DNA of 64,000 bases from Patescibacteria group bacterium (GCA_031082005.1 JAVHLR010000001.1:191251-255250), one strand, 5' to 3'. Numbered from the stretch's first letter, positions 19,923-29,824 are shown. A program made the numbers and translations. The notes: generated from the sequence alone by a model not told the origin.

Positions 19923-20360
19923 TCATCCAAGTTGTTTGACTCGCCTCACATGTCTCCCGGCAGTCGGGGCCTTGGTCTTCAAGAAGAGTTCGAGAAGTTT
20001 TTTGGCTTCTGCGGGTTTTTGTCTCCAGCCCGAGAAGGCTATCACGTTGGCGTCGTTATGCTCACGTGCCAGCTTCACGGTCTGTCCATCGAAAGCATCG
20101 AAAGCGCGAACTCCCTTGATACGATTGGCTGCCATGGTCACACCCACGCCGCTGCCGCAAGACAGTATGCCGCGGCTGCCCGGGTTGCGCGCCACCAGTT
20201 TCGCCAGTTTTTGTGCTACCAGCGGGTAATCGTCGCCCGCCTCGAAATCTGGCGTCAAATCCTCCAGAACCCAGTCAGCCTCATCCGTCAGGACCTTTTT
20301 TAGCGCTTCTTTCAGCCCATGTCCCGCATGGTCAGCTCCGATATAAAGGATTTTATGCAT
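19923..20360 (-). CDS. rpiB: RpiB/LacA/LacB family sugar-phosphate isomerase
   Basis: MHKILYIGADHAGHGLKEAL, GILSCGSGVGVTMAANRIKGVRA. Confidence 0.92.
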   Translation of the reverse strand: MHKILYIGADHAGHGLKEALKKVLTDEADWVLEDLTPDFEAGDDYPLVAQKLAKLVARNPGSRGILSCGSGVGVTMAANRIKGVRAFDAFDGQTVKLAREHNDANVIAFSGWRQKPAEAKKLLELFLKTKAPTAGRHVRRVKQLG

Positions 20361-20416
20361 ATGCGGGAAGTTTATCACATTATTCCAGGGGTTGACGTCA
20401 GGGCTAAAAACACCGC

Positions 20417-23400
20417 ATGATAGACAGACCAAATATGACGAACGACAATGAAACTCGAGCAAAAAGTCCGGACGCGCCTGCCGTAGCCCCATCCCGACCT
20501 AATTTTCCTCAAATAGAGGAAGAGATTTCCGGTTTTTGGAAAAAAAACGATATTTTCCGCCGTTCCATCGATGAACGTCCTGAAAACAAAGGCTATGTTT
20601 TTTATGATGGTCCGCCTTTCGCCAACGGCACGCCGCATTATGGCCATCTTTTGCAGTCAGTCATCAAAGATGCGGTCCCGCGCTATTTCACCATGCAAGG
20701 CTATCGCATCCCGCGCGTTTGGGGTTGGGATTGTCATGGTCTTCCTGCCGAGAACCTGATCGAAAAACGCCTCAAGCTGAATTCCAAGAAAGAGATCGAA
20801 AGTTTCGGCATCGACAATTTCAACCAAGCTTGTGCTTCGTCCGTGATGGAGTTCACCGGCGAATGGGATCGTTATGTGCACCGCATCGGCCGCTGGGTCG
20901 AATTCGAAGGCGCCTATCGCACCATGGACGCTTCATATATCGAATCAGTCTGGTGGGCTTTTTCCGAGCTCTGCGCCAAAGATCTGGTCTACAAAGATTT
21001 ACGCGTCTCTTTATATTGTCCGCACTGCTCCACGCCGCTCTCGAATTTCGAGATTGCGATGCAGAACTCGTATCTCGATGTGGCCGATCCCGCCATCACC
21101 ATTAAGTTCAAGCTCAAAGAAGAGGCCGACACGTATCTCCTGGCTTGGACGACGACGCCTTGGACCCTACTCGCCAACGTCGCCTTGGCGGTCAATCCGA
21201 CCGAGATGTACGTAAAGGTTCGTGTAGATGCCGATAATGCGTCCTATATAGTCGCCGAAAAACTGATGCAGTCCGTCTTCCGTCAATATTACCCGTTGGC
21301 CGAAGGCGAACCCCCGTTCGAGGTCGTATCAAAAATCCAGGGGAGTGATTTGGTCGGTTTAGCTTATGAGCCCCTGTATCCGCTTTCTCCGGAGAACCTG
21401 GAGATACTCACGGCGCGCGCCGGAAAGAATTTGCATCACGTGGTCGGCATGGATTACGTGACCATGACTGACGGTACCGGCATCGTGCATACTGCTCCGG
21501 CTTTCGGCGAAGAAGACTTCCAAGCCTCCAAGGTTCATGATCTGCCGGTCGTCGTGACCGTCGATGACGAAGGCAAACAAAAACCCGAAACCGGATTCGT
21601 CGCCGGCATCTATATCAAGGATTCCGATCCAAAGGTGATCGCGGACCTCGAAGCCCGTGGTTTGCTTTATCGCAGCGAGAAAGTCGAGCACAGCGTTCCG
21701 GCCTGTTGGCGTTGCAATACACTGTTGTTCTACAAAGCACAATCAGCTTGGTTCGTGAACGTGACGAAGCTTAAGCCCAAGATGCTCGAGACGGCCAAGA
21801 AGATCAATTGGCACCCCGAGACCTTCAAGACAGGACGCTTCGGCAATGGTCTGGAGACCGCACCGGACTGGTGCATTTCACGTACGCGTTTTTGGGGCGC
21901 ACCCTTGCCTGTTTGGCGCTGCACCCAATGTTCCGAACAGAAGATCTTCGGTTCGGTTGCCGAACTCGAGAAAGCCTCCGGCACCAAGATCGGCGCAAAA
22001 GAGATGATGGAACTGCATCGTCCGAATATCGATAAGATCACCGTGCCCTGCGCGTGCGGCGGTACGATGCAGCGCATCCCGGACGTCTTCGATTGCTGGT
22101 TCGAGTCGGGTAGCATGCCTTTTGCTTCAGTACATTATCCCTTCGAGAAAAAAGATTGGTTCGAGCAGAACTTCCCGGCCGATTTCATCGCCGAAGCGCA
22201 GGACCAGACGCGCGGTTGGTTCTACACCCTGCATGTCCTGGCTACGGCCTTGTTCAACAAGCCCGCCTTCAAGAACGTAATCGTGACCGGCATGATCTTG
22301 GCGGAAGACGGCAAGAAGATGTCCAAGAGCCTCAAGAACTATCCCGATCCCTGGGACCTCATGATCAATTACGGTTCCGACAGCTTGCGTTATTATCTCC
22401 TGTCTTCCCCCGTGCTGCAGGCCGACTCCTTGAACTTCTCCGAGAAGGATGTGGCCGTCATCCAGCGTACTCTGTTCGGCACGTTGTGGAACGTCCGCGC
22501 CTTCTATCTTATGTATGCCGGCGCCGACCAGCCCGAAATGACGAAGCCGCGCAGCATGCATGTGCTCGACCGCTGGCTCTTCTCGCGCCTCATGTCCGTC
22601 ACGCGCGACATCACGTCCAACATGGAGAACTACGACCTCGTCGCCGCGACGCGCCCCCTGCGCGCCTGGGTGGACGATCTATCGACCTGGTGGCTCCGTC
22701 GTTCGCGCGAACGCATGAAGGGGGCGGACGATTACGAGAAGCAGGATGCGTTGCGCACTTTGCGTGAAGTCTTGCTCGAGACGGCCAAGCTCTTGGCTCC
22801 CTTCACTCCGTTCATGGCGGACAGACTGTATCAGGACATGGCCGGACCTAAGATGTCCGTTCATCTCGACCGCTGGCCCAAGGTCGAAGACAAGGTTATC
22901 GACGAACAACTGATGACGGATATGGCCTGGGTCCGCGACGTCGTCACTTCCGGTCTCGAGTTACGTGCGCGTCATAAGATCCCCGTGCGCCAAGCGCTCG
23001 CCAGCCTGACGGTGTCGATGCGTGACGCCGCTCTGTCTGCGCGCCTGACTCTGCGCACCGAACTTCTCGCGCTCATCAAAGACGAACTGAACGTCGAGAA
23101 CGTGATCTTGAACGGCGGTATCGATACAGGTGAACAGGCCTGGACCGCCGAACTCGATACGAACATCACGCCGGATCTTAAGAAGAAGGGGATGGCTCGT
23201 GAGATCGCACGTCAGATCATGAATCTACGTAAAGAATCAGGTCTTACCCCGCAGGACTCAATCCAGGTCAGCCTCGCGGTCAGCGATCAGGGTTTGCGCG
23301 ACACGCTCGAAGAAATCGCGGACTCGGCTGTCGCCGGTGCTAACGTCCAATCCCATTCCGTCGGTGAGACGTTGGATGCGGAAATAGTTTCGCAGACAGA

Positions 23401-23449
23401 AGTGAAACTAGACGGCCAACCGATCCAGATAGGAATCAAGAAAGTCTAG
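20417..23449 (+). CDS. ileS: Isoleucine--tRNA ligase
   Basis: PFANGTPHYGHLL, GWDCHGLPAE, EDGKKMSKSLKNYPDP (KMSKS). Confidence 0.97.
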   Translation: MIDRPNMTNDNETRAKSPDAPAVAPSRPNFPQIEEEISGFWKKNDIFRRSIDERPENKGYVFYDGPPFANGTPHYGHLLQSVIKDAVPRYFTMQGYRIPRVWGWDCHGLPAENLIEKRLKLNSKKEIESFGIDNFNQACASSVMEFTGEWDRYVHRIGRWVEFEGAYRTMDASYIESVWWAFSELCAKDLVYKDLRVSLYCPHCSTPLSNFEIAMQNSYLDVADPAITIKFKLKEEADTYLLAWTTTPWTLLANVALAVNPTEMYVKVRVDADNASYIVAEKLMQSVFRQYYPLAEGEPPFEVVSKIQGSDLVGLAYEPLYPLSPENLEILTARAGKNLHHVVGMDYVTMTDGTGIVHTAPAFGEEDFQASKVHDLPVVVTVDDEGKQKPETGFVAGIYIKDSDPKVIADLEARGLLYRSEKVEHSVPACWRCNTLLFYKAQSAWFVNVTKLKPKMLETAKKINWHPETFKTGRFGNGLETAPDWCISRTRFWGAPLPVWRCTQCSEQKIFGSVAELEKASGTKIGAKEMMELHRPNIDKITVPCACGGTMQRIPDVFDCWFESGSMPFASVHYPFEKKDWFEQNFPADFIAEAQDQTRGWFYTLHVLATALFNKPAFKNVIVTGMILAEDGKKMSKSLKNYPDPWDLMINYGSDSLRYYLLSSPVLQADSLNFSEKDVAVIQRTLFGTLWNVRAFYLMYAGADQPEMTKPRSMHVLDRWLFSRLMSVTRDITSNMENYDLVAATRPLRAWVDDLSTWWLRRSRERMKGADDYEKQDALRTLREVLLETAKLLAPFTPFMADRLYQDMAGPKMSVHLDRWPKVEDKVIDEQLMTDMAWVRDVVTSGLELRARHKIPVRQALASLTVSMRDAALSARLTLRTELLALIKDELNVENVILNGGIDTGEQAWTAELDTNITPDLKKKGMAREIARQIMNLRKESGLTPQDSIQVSLAVSDQGLRDTLEEIADSAVAGANVQSHSVGETLDAEIVSQTEVKLDGQPIQIGIKKV

Positions 23450-23470
23450 ATTAAGCCAAAAAAAGTAGAT

Positions 23471-23492
23471 CGCCCCGGAATGATCCGGGGCG
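23471..23492 (+). terminator. Terminator hairpin after ileS
   Basis: CGCCCCGGAATGATCCGGGGCG. Confidence 0.6.
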
Positions 23493-23500
23493 ATTTATGA

Positions 23501-23529
23501 TTGACAATCCAGACTTTTCATGTTTATCT
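23501..23529 (+). promoter_or_regulatory. Sigma-70-like promoter
   Basis: TTGACA - 17 bp - TTATCT upstream of the 23574 gene. Confidence 0.55.
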
Positions 23530-23573
23530 ATCCCATCGCAATCGTGCGATCGCTCCTTCGAAAGGATGAAGAT

Positions 23574-25469
23574 ATGGACGAGAAAGAACTCCAGGCCCTC
23601 GCGGCCGTTGAGCCGGAAGTCGCTAGGAAGTTTGTCGAGTTCGAACGGAAGTGCCGCGAGTTCGAGGCGGCACACCCAGGCACCGCAACACTGTGTCCGA
23701 AGAGTACCGCTGATCCGCTCTTTGAGCTGTGGCGTCATCGTTGCTACGACGATCTTGGTTCATGGTTCATGGAGCTGATGTACAGTCGAGTCTGGTTGAA
23801 GATGCCGGAGGTAGAGGCCTTCGTACTCGCCTGCACGGTGGACCAAGGCTCACGCCACAATCACCGTGACTCGAAATACTTTCTCAGGGAGACGCTGTGG
23901 CACGTGATGTGCAATAATTCCTGGTTCGCCGGTGCATCAGACGAGCTGATGACTAAGGTCTGGGATGCTTGGGTCGCTGCCTGTAAGTCATCAAGCATGC
24001 TGATCTCCAACAACCCATGGAATCTGGCCCATCGCGAGATATGGCGGCTGCATGAATGGCCGACCGCACGTCTCCTTGACCATGCCGTCGATGCCGTCGA
24101 TTCCTTCATGCATGCTGCGGACCATGCCCAAGTACCGAAACCCAGGCTGCACGAGATGCGAAAGGCTGCAGACGGTGATTGGAGCGCGTGGCTCAAGGTG
24201 AAGAGCAACGGCAATCCGCCGCCTTTGATCCGTCAACGTCTGCAACCCCTCTTCCTGAAGCACGTCGAACGCTGGGCGCTGCAAGCTCGCGACGCCAGGG
24301 TGGCCGAACGCCGGCAGAAGAAAGCGGAAGCGCGACTGAAACGCGATGAAGAACAGCGTCAATTTCGGGAGCGCGAGTCTAAGGTTGCGGACGCATTGAA
24401 CGCGCTACGTGAAGTCTTGCGGCAGAGCGTCGAGAAACTGGCGGCCGAGCATGATAAACAGGCGCTCCGCGACATGCTCAAGCGAAGGCAAGAGATGGTC
24501 GATTTCGCACCTGGTTGCAGTGACGCTCTGCGCGAAGAAGTCAGGAGCTTCCCGAACGCCCAGTTGATTGACAAGATTGACAAGGCTTTGGCCATCATCG
24601 AGCAGCGTGCACGCGAACAGGAGATGCGGCTGCAGCAGTATCGTGCGCATATTGGACAGCGCGTCCGGCAGATCGTCACGGTCTTCAATGGACTGTTCGA
24701 CCTGGCAATCGACCCCGAGGCTGTGCTGAACGGTACGGTCACTGGCGAATATGCTTCGATCCACTCCGCTCCCAGAGGATCGGGCGTCGGGTTTAGGCTT
24801 CGGCAGTCACTTTGTCTGACGCAAGAACTTCACATGTTCGGAAAGACACGCACCTGGCTCGAACTTGAGGAAGGCGACATCGAGGACGAGATGCTGGATG
24901 CTTATCAGACCGCAAACCTCATCACCTGGCACGAGCTCTCGCATCTAGCCTCCGCATCCACGGTCAGAGCTTGTCTCGAGAAGATTGCTTTTCCTCCTGA
25001 CCTGACCAAGGAGCAGCAGGCGCACGCCCGCGAAGTCGTGCTCGACGCGTTAGCTTTCCGTCTGGGGAGCACGTTCTACGTACATCAGTCTCCGGGTAAG
25101 CCGCTCATCACGAGCGAGAGAGCGCGTCTTCACGTCCTTCGCACTGCCTTGGTCTGTATGGCCCGCCGCGTCATCCGCCATTTGCCCGACGCAGAGTTGG
25201 ATGCGAACCAGGAGGCTCTGTTGCTCCGGCTCCACGCCGAACTCAAGAGTCAGGATGCGGCCTTGGTGCAGACGAGGCAGGCTCTGCGTTACTTGGAAGC
25301 AGCGTTCGGACCTATCATCCAGCGAGGTGGGGTTATCCGCGACTACTATGCGGCTCTCTTCCGTCTGACGCTGAAGTCCGCGGACATCGCCAGCGTCACC
25401 TTCTGCGGCTCCCTCCAAGACAGGGAAGAAGATTCTGAGACCTTCACTCCCCAACACATCCTCCACTAA
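23574..25469 (+). CDS. Hypothetical large protein, coiled-coil, with HELSH (HExxH-type) motif
   Basis: SD GAAAGGATGA before ATG 23574; LITWHELSHLASAS in the C-terminal half. Confidence 0.75.
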   Translation: MDEKELQALAAVEPEVARKFVEFERKCREFEAAHPGTATLCPKSTADPLFELWRHRCYDDLGSWFMELMYSRVWLKMPEVEAFVLACTVDQGSRHNHRDSKYFLRETLWHVMCNNSWFAGASDELMTKVWDAWVAACKSSSMLISNNPWNLAHREIWRLHEWPTARLLDHAVDAVDSFMHAADHAQVPKPRLHEMRKAADGDWSAWLKVKSNGNPPPLIRQRLQPLFLKHVERWALQARDARVAERRQKKAEARLKRDEEQRQFRERESKVADALNALREVLRQSVEKLAAEHDKQALRDMLKRRQEMVDFAPGCSDALREEVRSFPNAQLIDKIDKALAIIEQRAREQEMRLQQYRAHIGQRVRQIVTVFNGLFDLAIDPEAVLNGTVTGEYASIHSAPRGSGVGFRLRQSLCLTQELHMFGKTRTWLELEEGDIEDEMLDAYQTANLITWHELSHLASASTVRACLEKIAFPPDLTKEQQAHAREVVLDALAFRLGSTFYVHQSPGKPLITSERARLHVLRTALVCMARRVIRHLPDAELDANQEALLLRLHAELKSQDAALVQTRQALRYLEAAFGPIIQRGGVIRDYYAALFRLTLKSADIASVTFCGSLQDREEDSETFTPQHILH

Positions 25470-25471
25470 AT

Positions 25472-25504
25472 AACCCGGCTCGCCACCTCTGGCGCAGCCG
25501 GGTT
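25472..25504 (+). terminator. GC-rich terminator-like hairpin
   Basis: AACCCGGCTCGCC ACCTCT GGCGCAGCCGGGTT. Confidence 0.75.
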
Positions 25505-25537
25505 TCACGTTTACCTATTATTTCTTTCTTCCCTTTA

Positions 25538-25631
25538 GAACAGGGGATAGGGGCTTTTTCGTCAGCGAGGACCTGTTCGAGGTAGATGAAAACGAGCCCC
25601 GCAGCGACGAAAAAGCCCTTACCCCCTGTTC
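25538..25631. repeat. Composite hairpin element copy 1: 26-nt inverted-repeat arms around a conserved ~42-nt core
   Basis: Left arm GAACAGGGGATAGGGGCTTTTTCGTC, right arm its reverse complement with 2 differences; core AGCGAGGACCTGTTCGAGGTAGATGAAAACGAGCCCCGCAGC. Confidence 0.85.
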
Positions 25632-25641
25632 GTTCCTACCA

Positions 25642-25670
25642 TTGACAAAAACCTTTAATTACGCTATGTT
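25642..25670 (+). promoter_or_regulatory. Sigma-70-like promoter
   Basis: TTGACA - 17 bp - TATGTT upstream of the protein kinase gene. Confidence 0.65.
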
Positions 25671-25718
25671 CCTACATTCCGGGAATGGGCCCGGACGATC
25701 TTTGAAAGGATAACTAAG

Positions 25719-27434
25719 ATGGCTAGCCGTAACAGTCTGCCGTGCGTCATCGAGAGCCGATTGCCCGACAAAGGCGGCCGTAAGCGCGTCCTGCGCTACG
25801 AGCTTCTTTCTGTCCTGGGGCAGGGCGGGATGGCCACGGTTTACCTGGCCAACGACCTAACTCCTCCGGACTGGTACCGCGAAGCCAACGGCGACAAGCC
25901 GCGGCGCGTGGTGCTGAAGTACCCGCATGAGGAGGTTTTGCAGATTTCGGTCGACGCGCTCGACCGCTTCGTCAGGGAGGCCAACCTCCTCAAGTCCGTG
26001 AACCACCCGAACGTGGTGCGGATTTGGAACATGGGTGTGGATCAGGACACTCACCCCTTCATCGTGATGGAGCTGGTTGAGGACGCCCAGAGTCTCGACG
26101 CTCTGAAAGTGAAGTATTGGGAGAATTTCCTGAACGACCAGGGCAAGTCGGAGAACGGCAAGATCGAGCGATCGCTTGTTCCTGTCTCTATGCTTGTTCC
26201 GTTGTTGCGCCAGGTGCTCGACGCGCTTGAGGCGCTGCACGCCAAGAACATCGTGCATCGCGACATCAAGCCCGAGAACATCCTGGTGACGGATCAGGAT
26301 GGCCGAGACGTGGTGAAGCTGACGGACCTGGGGATCTCCAAGAACCTTACTCCGCAGCCCGGGCCAAGTCTCACGAGCCAAGGCGTGATCGTCGGGACGC
26401 CGTATTACATGTCGCCTGAAGCCGCGATGGAATGCAAAATCCATCCGGTGACGCGCGAGACATGGTACGTCGGTCCGTACAGCGATTTTTGGTCTCTCGG
26501 TGCATCGGCTTTCGAGCTCGTCACGGGCTTCCTGCCTTTCGACGCGGACGCCAACGAGTTGCGCAAGCCGACCAACGGAGCGCGTTCGGAGATCATGGCC
26601 GAGCAGCTCATGGCGCGGCTCGTCCTGGCCAAGGTCGTCGACAGCCAGATCGGTCACCGCGACATCAAGGACTTCGTCCATGATCCGAATCCGCATATGG
26701 TCGAGTTCATAGACCTGTGCCTGATCAAGGATCCGTGGGATCGGCCTAAGGACGCGACAGCGTTGCGTAAGCTGCTCGACAAAGCCGAGGAGTGGGAACG
26801 TCGGCACAAACTGCCCTTCTCGTTGCCCGGCAAAAGCACCTCATGGCGCGAAGCCGATTCCCTGGCTCCGACACGCGAACTGGTTTCGAATCCGCCACCA
26901 CAGACTCCGGCAGTATCTTCGGAAGTGACCGGACGCAGTAGGTTGTCCAGGATTAAAGTCGCTTGGGTACCTGTAGCTATCCTGGCGTTCGGGACCCTCG
27001 TGCTGCTGGCCTGGCTGTTCGATCTGCATGGGCGGTTCTATGACTCACGACCTGCGCTTCAGGATTCAGCAGCCGCATCGGGTTCGTTCCTGTCATCTAC
27101 AGCTCCGCCAGTCGCTTCGACAGTTTCACCAGCCACCGCTACGGCTTCAGCCAAGCGCACGCCAGGATCTGGGCCGGAGCCAGGCTCTCGTGCCTATGGA
27201 ATCTACCGGAGTGGCGTGTCCGCTTACGCGGCTGGGAATTGCTCCCAGGCCAAACGCTTCATGAACGGGGTCTTGGCGGTCCATCCGTCGTTCCCTCCGG
27301 CCATGAAGGTTCTGGGCGAGTGCGCGTTGCGCGGCAAGCGCTTCGACGAAGCTCGGCAGTATCTTGAGCTGTACCAGTCGTTCGACGGCGTCGAGCCATT
27401 GTCGGCTGAAGCGCAGAAGTTCCTGGCCCGGTAG
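25719..27434 (+). CDS. Transmembrane Ser/Thr protein kinase with C-terminal TPR-like region
   Basis: LGQGGMATVYLA, NIVHRDIKPENILV, LTDLGIS, GTPYYMSPEA; TM VAILAFGTLVLLAWLF; C-terminal SAYAAGNCSQAKRFMNGVLAVHPSF. Confidence 0.93.
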   Translation: MASRNSLPCVIESRLPDKGGRKRVLRYELLSVLGQGGMATVYLANDLTPPDWYREANGDKPRRVVLKYPHEEVLQISVDALDRFVREANLLKSVNHPNVVRIWNMGVDQDTHPFIVMELVEDAQSLDALKVKYWENFLNDQGKSENGKIERSLVPVSMLVPLLRQVLDALEALHAKNIVHRDIKPENILVTDQDGRDVVKLTDLGISKNLTPQPGPSLTSQGVIVGTPYYMSPEAAMECKIHPVTRETWYVGPYSDFWSLGASAFELVTGFLPFDADANELRKPTNGARSEIMAEQLMARLVLAKVVDSQIGHRDIKDFVHDPNPHMVEFIDLCLIKDPWDRPKDATALRKLLDKAEEWERRHKLPFSLPGKSTSWREADSLAPTRELVSNPPPQTPAVSSEVTGRSRLSRIKVAWVPVAILAFGTLVLLAWLFDLHGRFYDSRPALQDSAAASGSFLSSTAPPVASTVSPATATASAKRTPGSGPEPGSRAYGIYRSGVSAYAAGNCSQAKRFMNGVLAVHPSFPPAMKVLGECALRGKRFDEARQYLELYQSFDGVEPLSAEAQKFLAR

Positions 27435-27451
27435 TATCTCCTTCCTCATGA

Positions 27452-27480
27452 ACCCCCGACGGTCTTGCTGTCGGGGGTTT
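27452..27480 (+). terminator. Terminator hairpin
   Basis: AACCCCCGACGGTCTTGCTGTCGGGGGTT. Confidence 0.75.
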
Positions 27481-27580
27481 CACGCTGACGGATAGAGCAA
27501 ATATCCGAAAAGATCCGACAGGTTTCGTCTGCGTGGGACTTCGTGTAACCTAAGAATATTCGTAGAGGGGAGTGTGCTCT

Positions 27581-27940
27581 TTGGAAACTATGGGTTTGGC
27601 CTTGAGCCGTGAGCAAAACAGGCAGAAGGCTTTCTGCGCGATGGTATTCGACGCCTTGACCTGTCTTGAAGACATGTCATGGATGGAAGAACATCGTGGG
27701 TTAGCGAATGGCTTGTTCGTTAAGCACGGGGAAACTACCGTCCGTGCCTGTCTGCTCTTCCACGCTTCTTACGGCAGTTCCCCTCCGGTCGGGGAAACCG
27801 CTTACTGCTTCGACTTCCCCGGGCCTGACTCTTTCCTGGCCATGATGTACGCGCTGGGGAAGGCTCGACTCGAACCGGATCTTTTCTCTGCCATCTGCAG
27901 GGTCTGCAGGATAAGAGAGGATTTGTCGGTAGGGCCGTGA
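27581..27940 (+). CDS. Small hypothetical orphan protein
   Basis: TTG start placed after AGAGGGGA SD; GC-rich hairpin follows the stop. Confidence 0.6.
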   Translation: METMGLALSREQNRQKAFCAMVFDALTCLEDMSWMEEHRGLANGLFVKHGETTVRACLLFHASYGSSPPVGETAYCFDFPGPDSFLAMMYALGKARLEPDLFSAICRVCRIREDLSVGP

Positions 27941-27987
27941 CGCCTTCCCGCACTACTCGTCCTATCCACGGATCCTGTTCCGCAAAC

Positions 27988-28013
27988 GCCCCGACGGTCC
28001 TCACCGCCGGGGC
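27988..28013 (+). terminator. Terminator hairpin
   Basis: GCCCCGACGGTCCTCACCGCCGGGGC followed by TCTTCTTTTT. Confidence 0.75.
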
Positions 28014-28090
28014 TCTTCTTTTTGATGCGGCTTATTTCCGGGTGCGATAGATTGCCTCTCGTCTCCTTTCAAGCTAAACTGAACCCGCTT

Positions 28091-28648
28091 ATGATCGCAA
28101 CTTTACGCGGGAAAGTCCTGGAAGTACATGCATTTTTTTTGGTTTTGGAGGTCAACGGAATCGGCTATCAGATCAAGTCATCTTCGCCGATATTGTCCAA
28201 GACGCAGGCCGGTGAAGATCGCCTCTTCTATATCCACGATCACGTCCGTGAGGACGTGCGCGACCTGTATGGTTTCGGTTCTTGGAGCGAGCAGGAATTT
28301 TTCGAGAAGTTGCTCGGTATCTCGGGTGTCGGTCCCAAAGTGGCCTTGACGCTCATGTCCGTCGGCCCGCTCGAACAAGTGAAGTCGGCCGTCATGCGTG
28401 GCGACTTGTCTCTCCTGACTTCGGTACCTGGAGTCGGCAAGAAGACGGCGCAAAAAATCATCCTTGAACTCAAAGGTCTGCTCGTCGAAGACGAATCCAC
28501 CCTGCCCGGTGACTCGGAGGTCGCGGATGCGCTCGTCTCGCTCGGTTACACTTTGCAGCAAGCGCGTGAAGCTTTGAAATCCGTCCCGTCCGAAATTTTG
28601 TCCATCCCCGAAAGGATAAAGATCGCTTTGAAGTATTTAGGCAAATGA
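28091..28648 (+). CDS. ruvA: Holliday junction branch migration protein RuvA
   Basis: MIATLRGKVLE, GVGPKVALTLMS, LTSVPGVGKKTAQKIILELKG. Confidence 0.95.
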   Translation: MIATLRGKVLEVHAFFLVLEVNGIGYQIKSSSPILSKTQAGEDRLFYIHDHVREDVRDLYGFGSWSEQEFFEKLLGISGVGPKVALTLMSVGPLEQVKSAVMRGDLSLLTSVPGVGKKTAQKIILELKGLLVEDESTLPGDSEVADALVSLGYTLQQAREALKSVPSEILSIPERIKIALKYLGK

Positions 28649-29673
28649 ACCTCATCGAAATAAATGATCGCGAGCGATGGGATGCTTGGCAGCGTTCCCA
28701 GGTCTTGTCGCAATTCACGCAATCCTGGGCTTGGGGCGAACTGCGCGGAGAGGGTGGAGCGCCAGTCAGGCGTTTTGTCCTTCAGGACGAAACAGGGGAA
28801 TGGCTCGCCGCGGCACAGATGAGTTACCGTGCCAAAAAATTCAACACAGGTTTTTGGCGTGCGGAACGCGGACCGGTTTTCGCTTCGACGCTTTCGGCAG
28901 AAAAGAAGATAGAAACATTTTGGGAATTTTGCCGTCAGTTGGATGCACAGAAGGGATTGCATGATCGTTCGTTGTTCTGGCGCTTCGAACCGAGCGTCGA
29001 ACTCGAGGAGTCGCAGGGTATGATGACGACATCTTTTCGCCGCGCCTCCCACGGCGATCCCTCTTCGACACTGATCTTGGACGTATCGCGGACGCAGGAT
29101 GAGATTTTGGCCGGCATGCACGAGAAGACGCGCTACAATATCCGGCTCGCCGGACGCAAAGGTGTGACGACGCGTATCGCCGACAAACCTTCCGACCTGG
29201 AAGCGTTTCTTGATCTTGCCATCGAGACGGCTGCACGCGACGGGTTCATGCAGTATGGTCGCGAACATCTGAAGCGCACTTACCAGGTGATGCATTCCAA
29301 CGGCTTGGCGCAGATCCGCTTGGCCGAGCATCAGGGAAAGATACTCGTCGCCGATATGGAGATGCTCTTCGGCGATACTGTAACGTACCTCCACGGCGCA
29401 TCCTCATCCGCTTCGCGCAATCTCATGGCACCGTATCTGGTGCATTGGGATGCGATCGTCGATGCGCAGCGCAGAGGTTTCAAATACTACGATTTTTGGG
29501 GCATCAACCCGCAATCGAAAGCTATGTATTATTACCGCGATGCCTGGGAAGGCATCACGCGATTCAAACTCGGCTTCGGCGGACGCCGCGTAAACTACAT
29601 CGGTACTTGGGATCTGCCGCTGAATTATTTCTTGTATCGTTTGGTGTACATCAAAGAGATTTTGAGGGGATAA
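28645..29673 (+). CDS. FemAB-like peptidoglycan bridge aminoacyltransferase
   Basis: HEKTRYNIRLAGRKGV, YDFWGINPQSKAMYYYRDAWEGITRFKLGFGG. Confidence 0.85.
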   Translation: MNLIEINDRERWDAWQRSQVLSQFTQSWAWGELRGEGGAPVRRFVLQDETGEWLAAAQMSYRAKKFNTGFWRAERGPVFASTLSAEKKIETFWEFCRQLDAQKGLHDRSLFWRFEPSVELEESQGMMTTSFRRASHGDPSSTLILDVSRTQDEILAGMHEKTRYNIRLAGRKGVTTRIADKPSDLEAFLDLAIETAARDGFMQYGREHLKRTYQVMHSNGLAQIRLAEHQGKILVADMEMLFGDTVTYLHGASSSASRNLMAPYLVHWDAIVDAQRRGFKYYDFWGINPQSKAMYYYRDAWEGITRFKLGFGGRRVNYIGTWDLPLNYFLYRLVYIKEILRG

Positions 29674-29824
29674 CCTCCCACGCCATCTTTTGTTCTCAAA
29701 GAATCGTCATTGCGAGGAGCGTGAAAGAAACCGTAGGGCGACACGGCAATCTTACATTGTGGCAAGATTACTTCGCTGTGCTCGCAACGACGGATCAGCC
29801 GATTCGTTATCTTAAAAAAGTTTA

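Noticed and set aside
25857-26807. 316-aa minus ORF antisense to the Ser/Thr kinase
   Set aside because: Composition (His/Arg/Leu-rich) and full overlap with a convincing kinase indicate a GC-driven antisense ORF.
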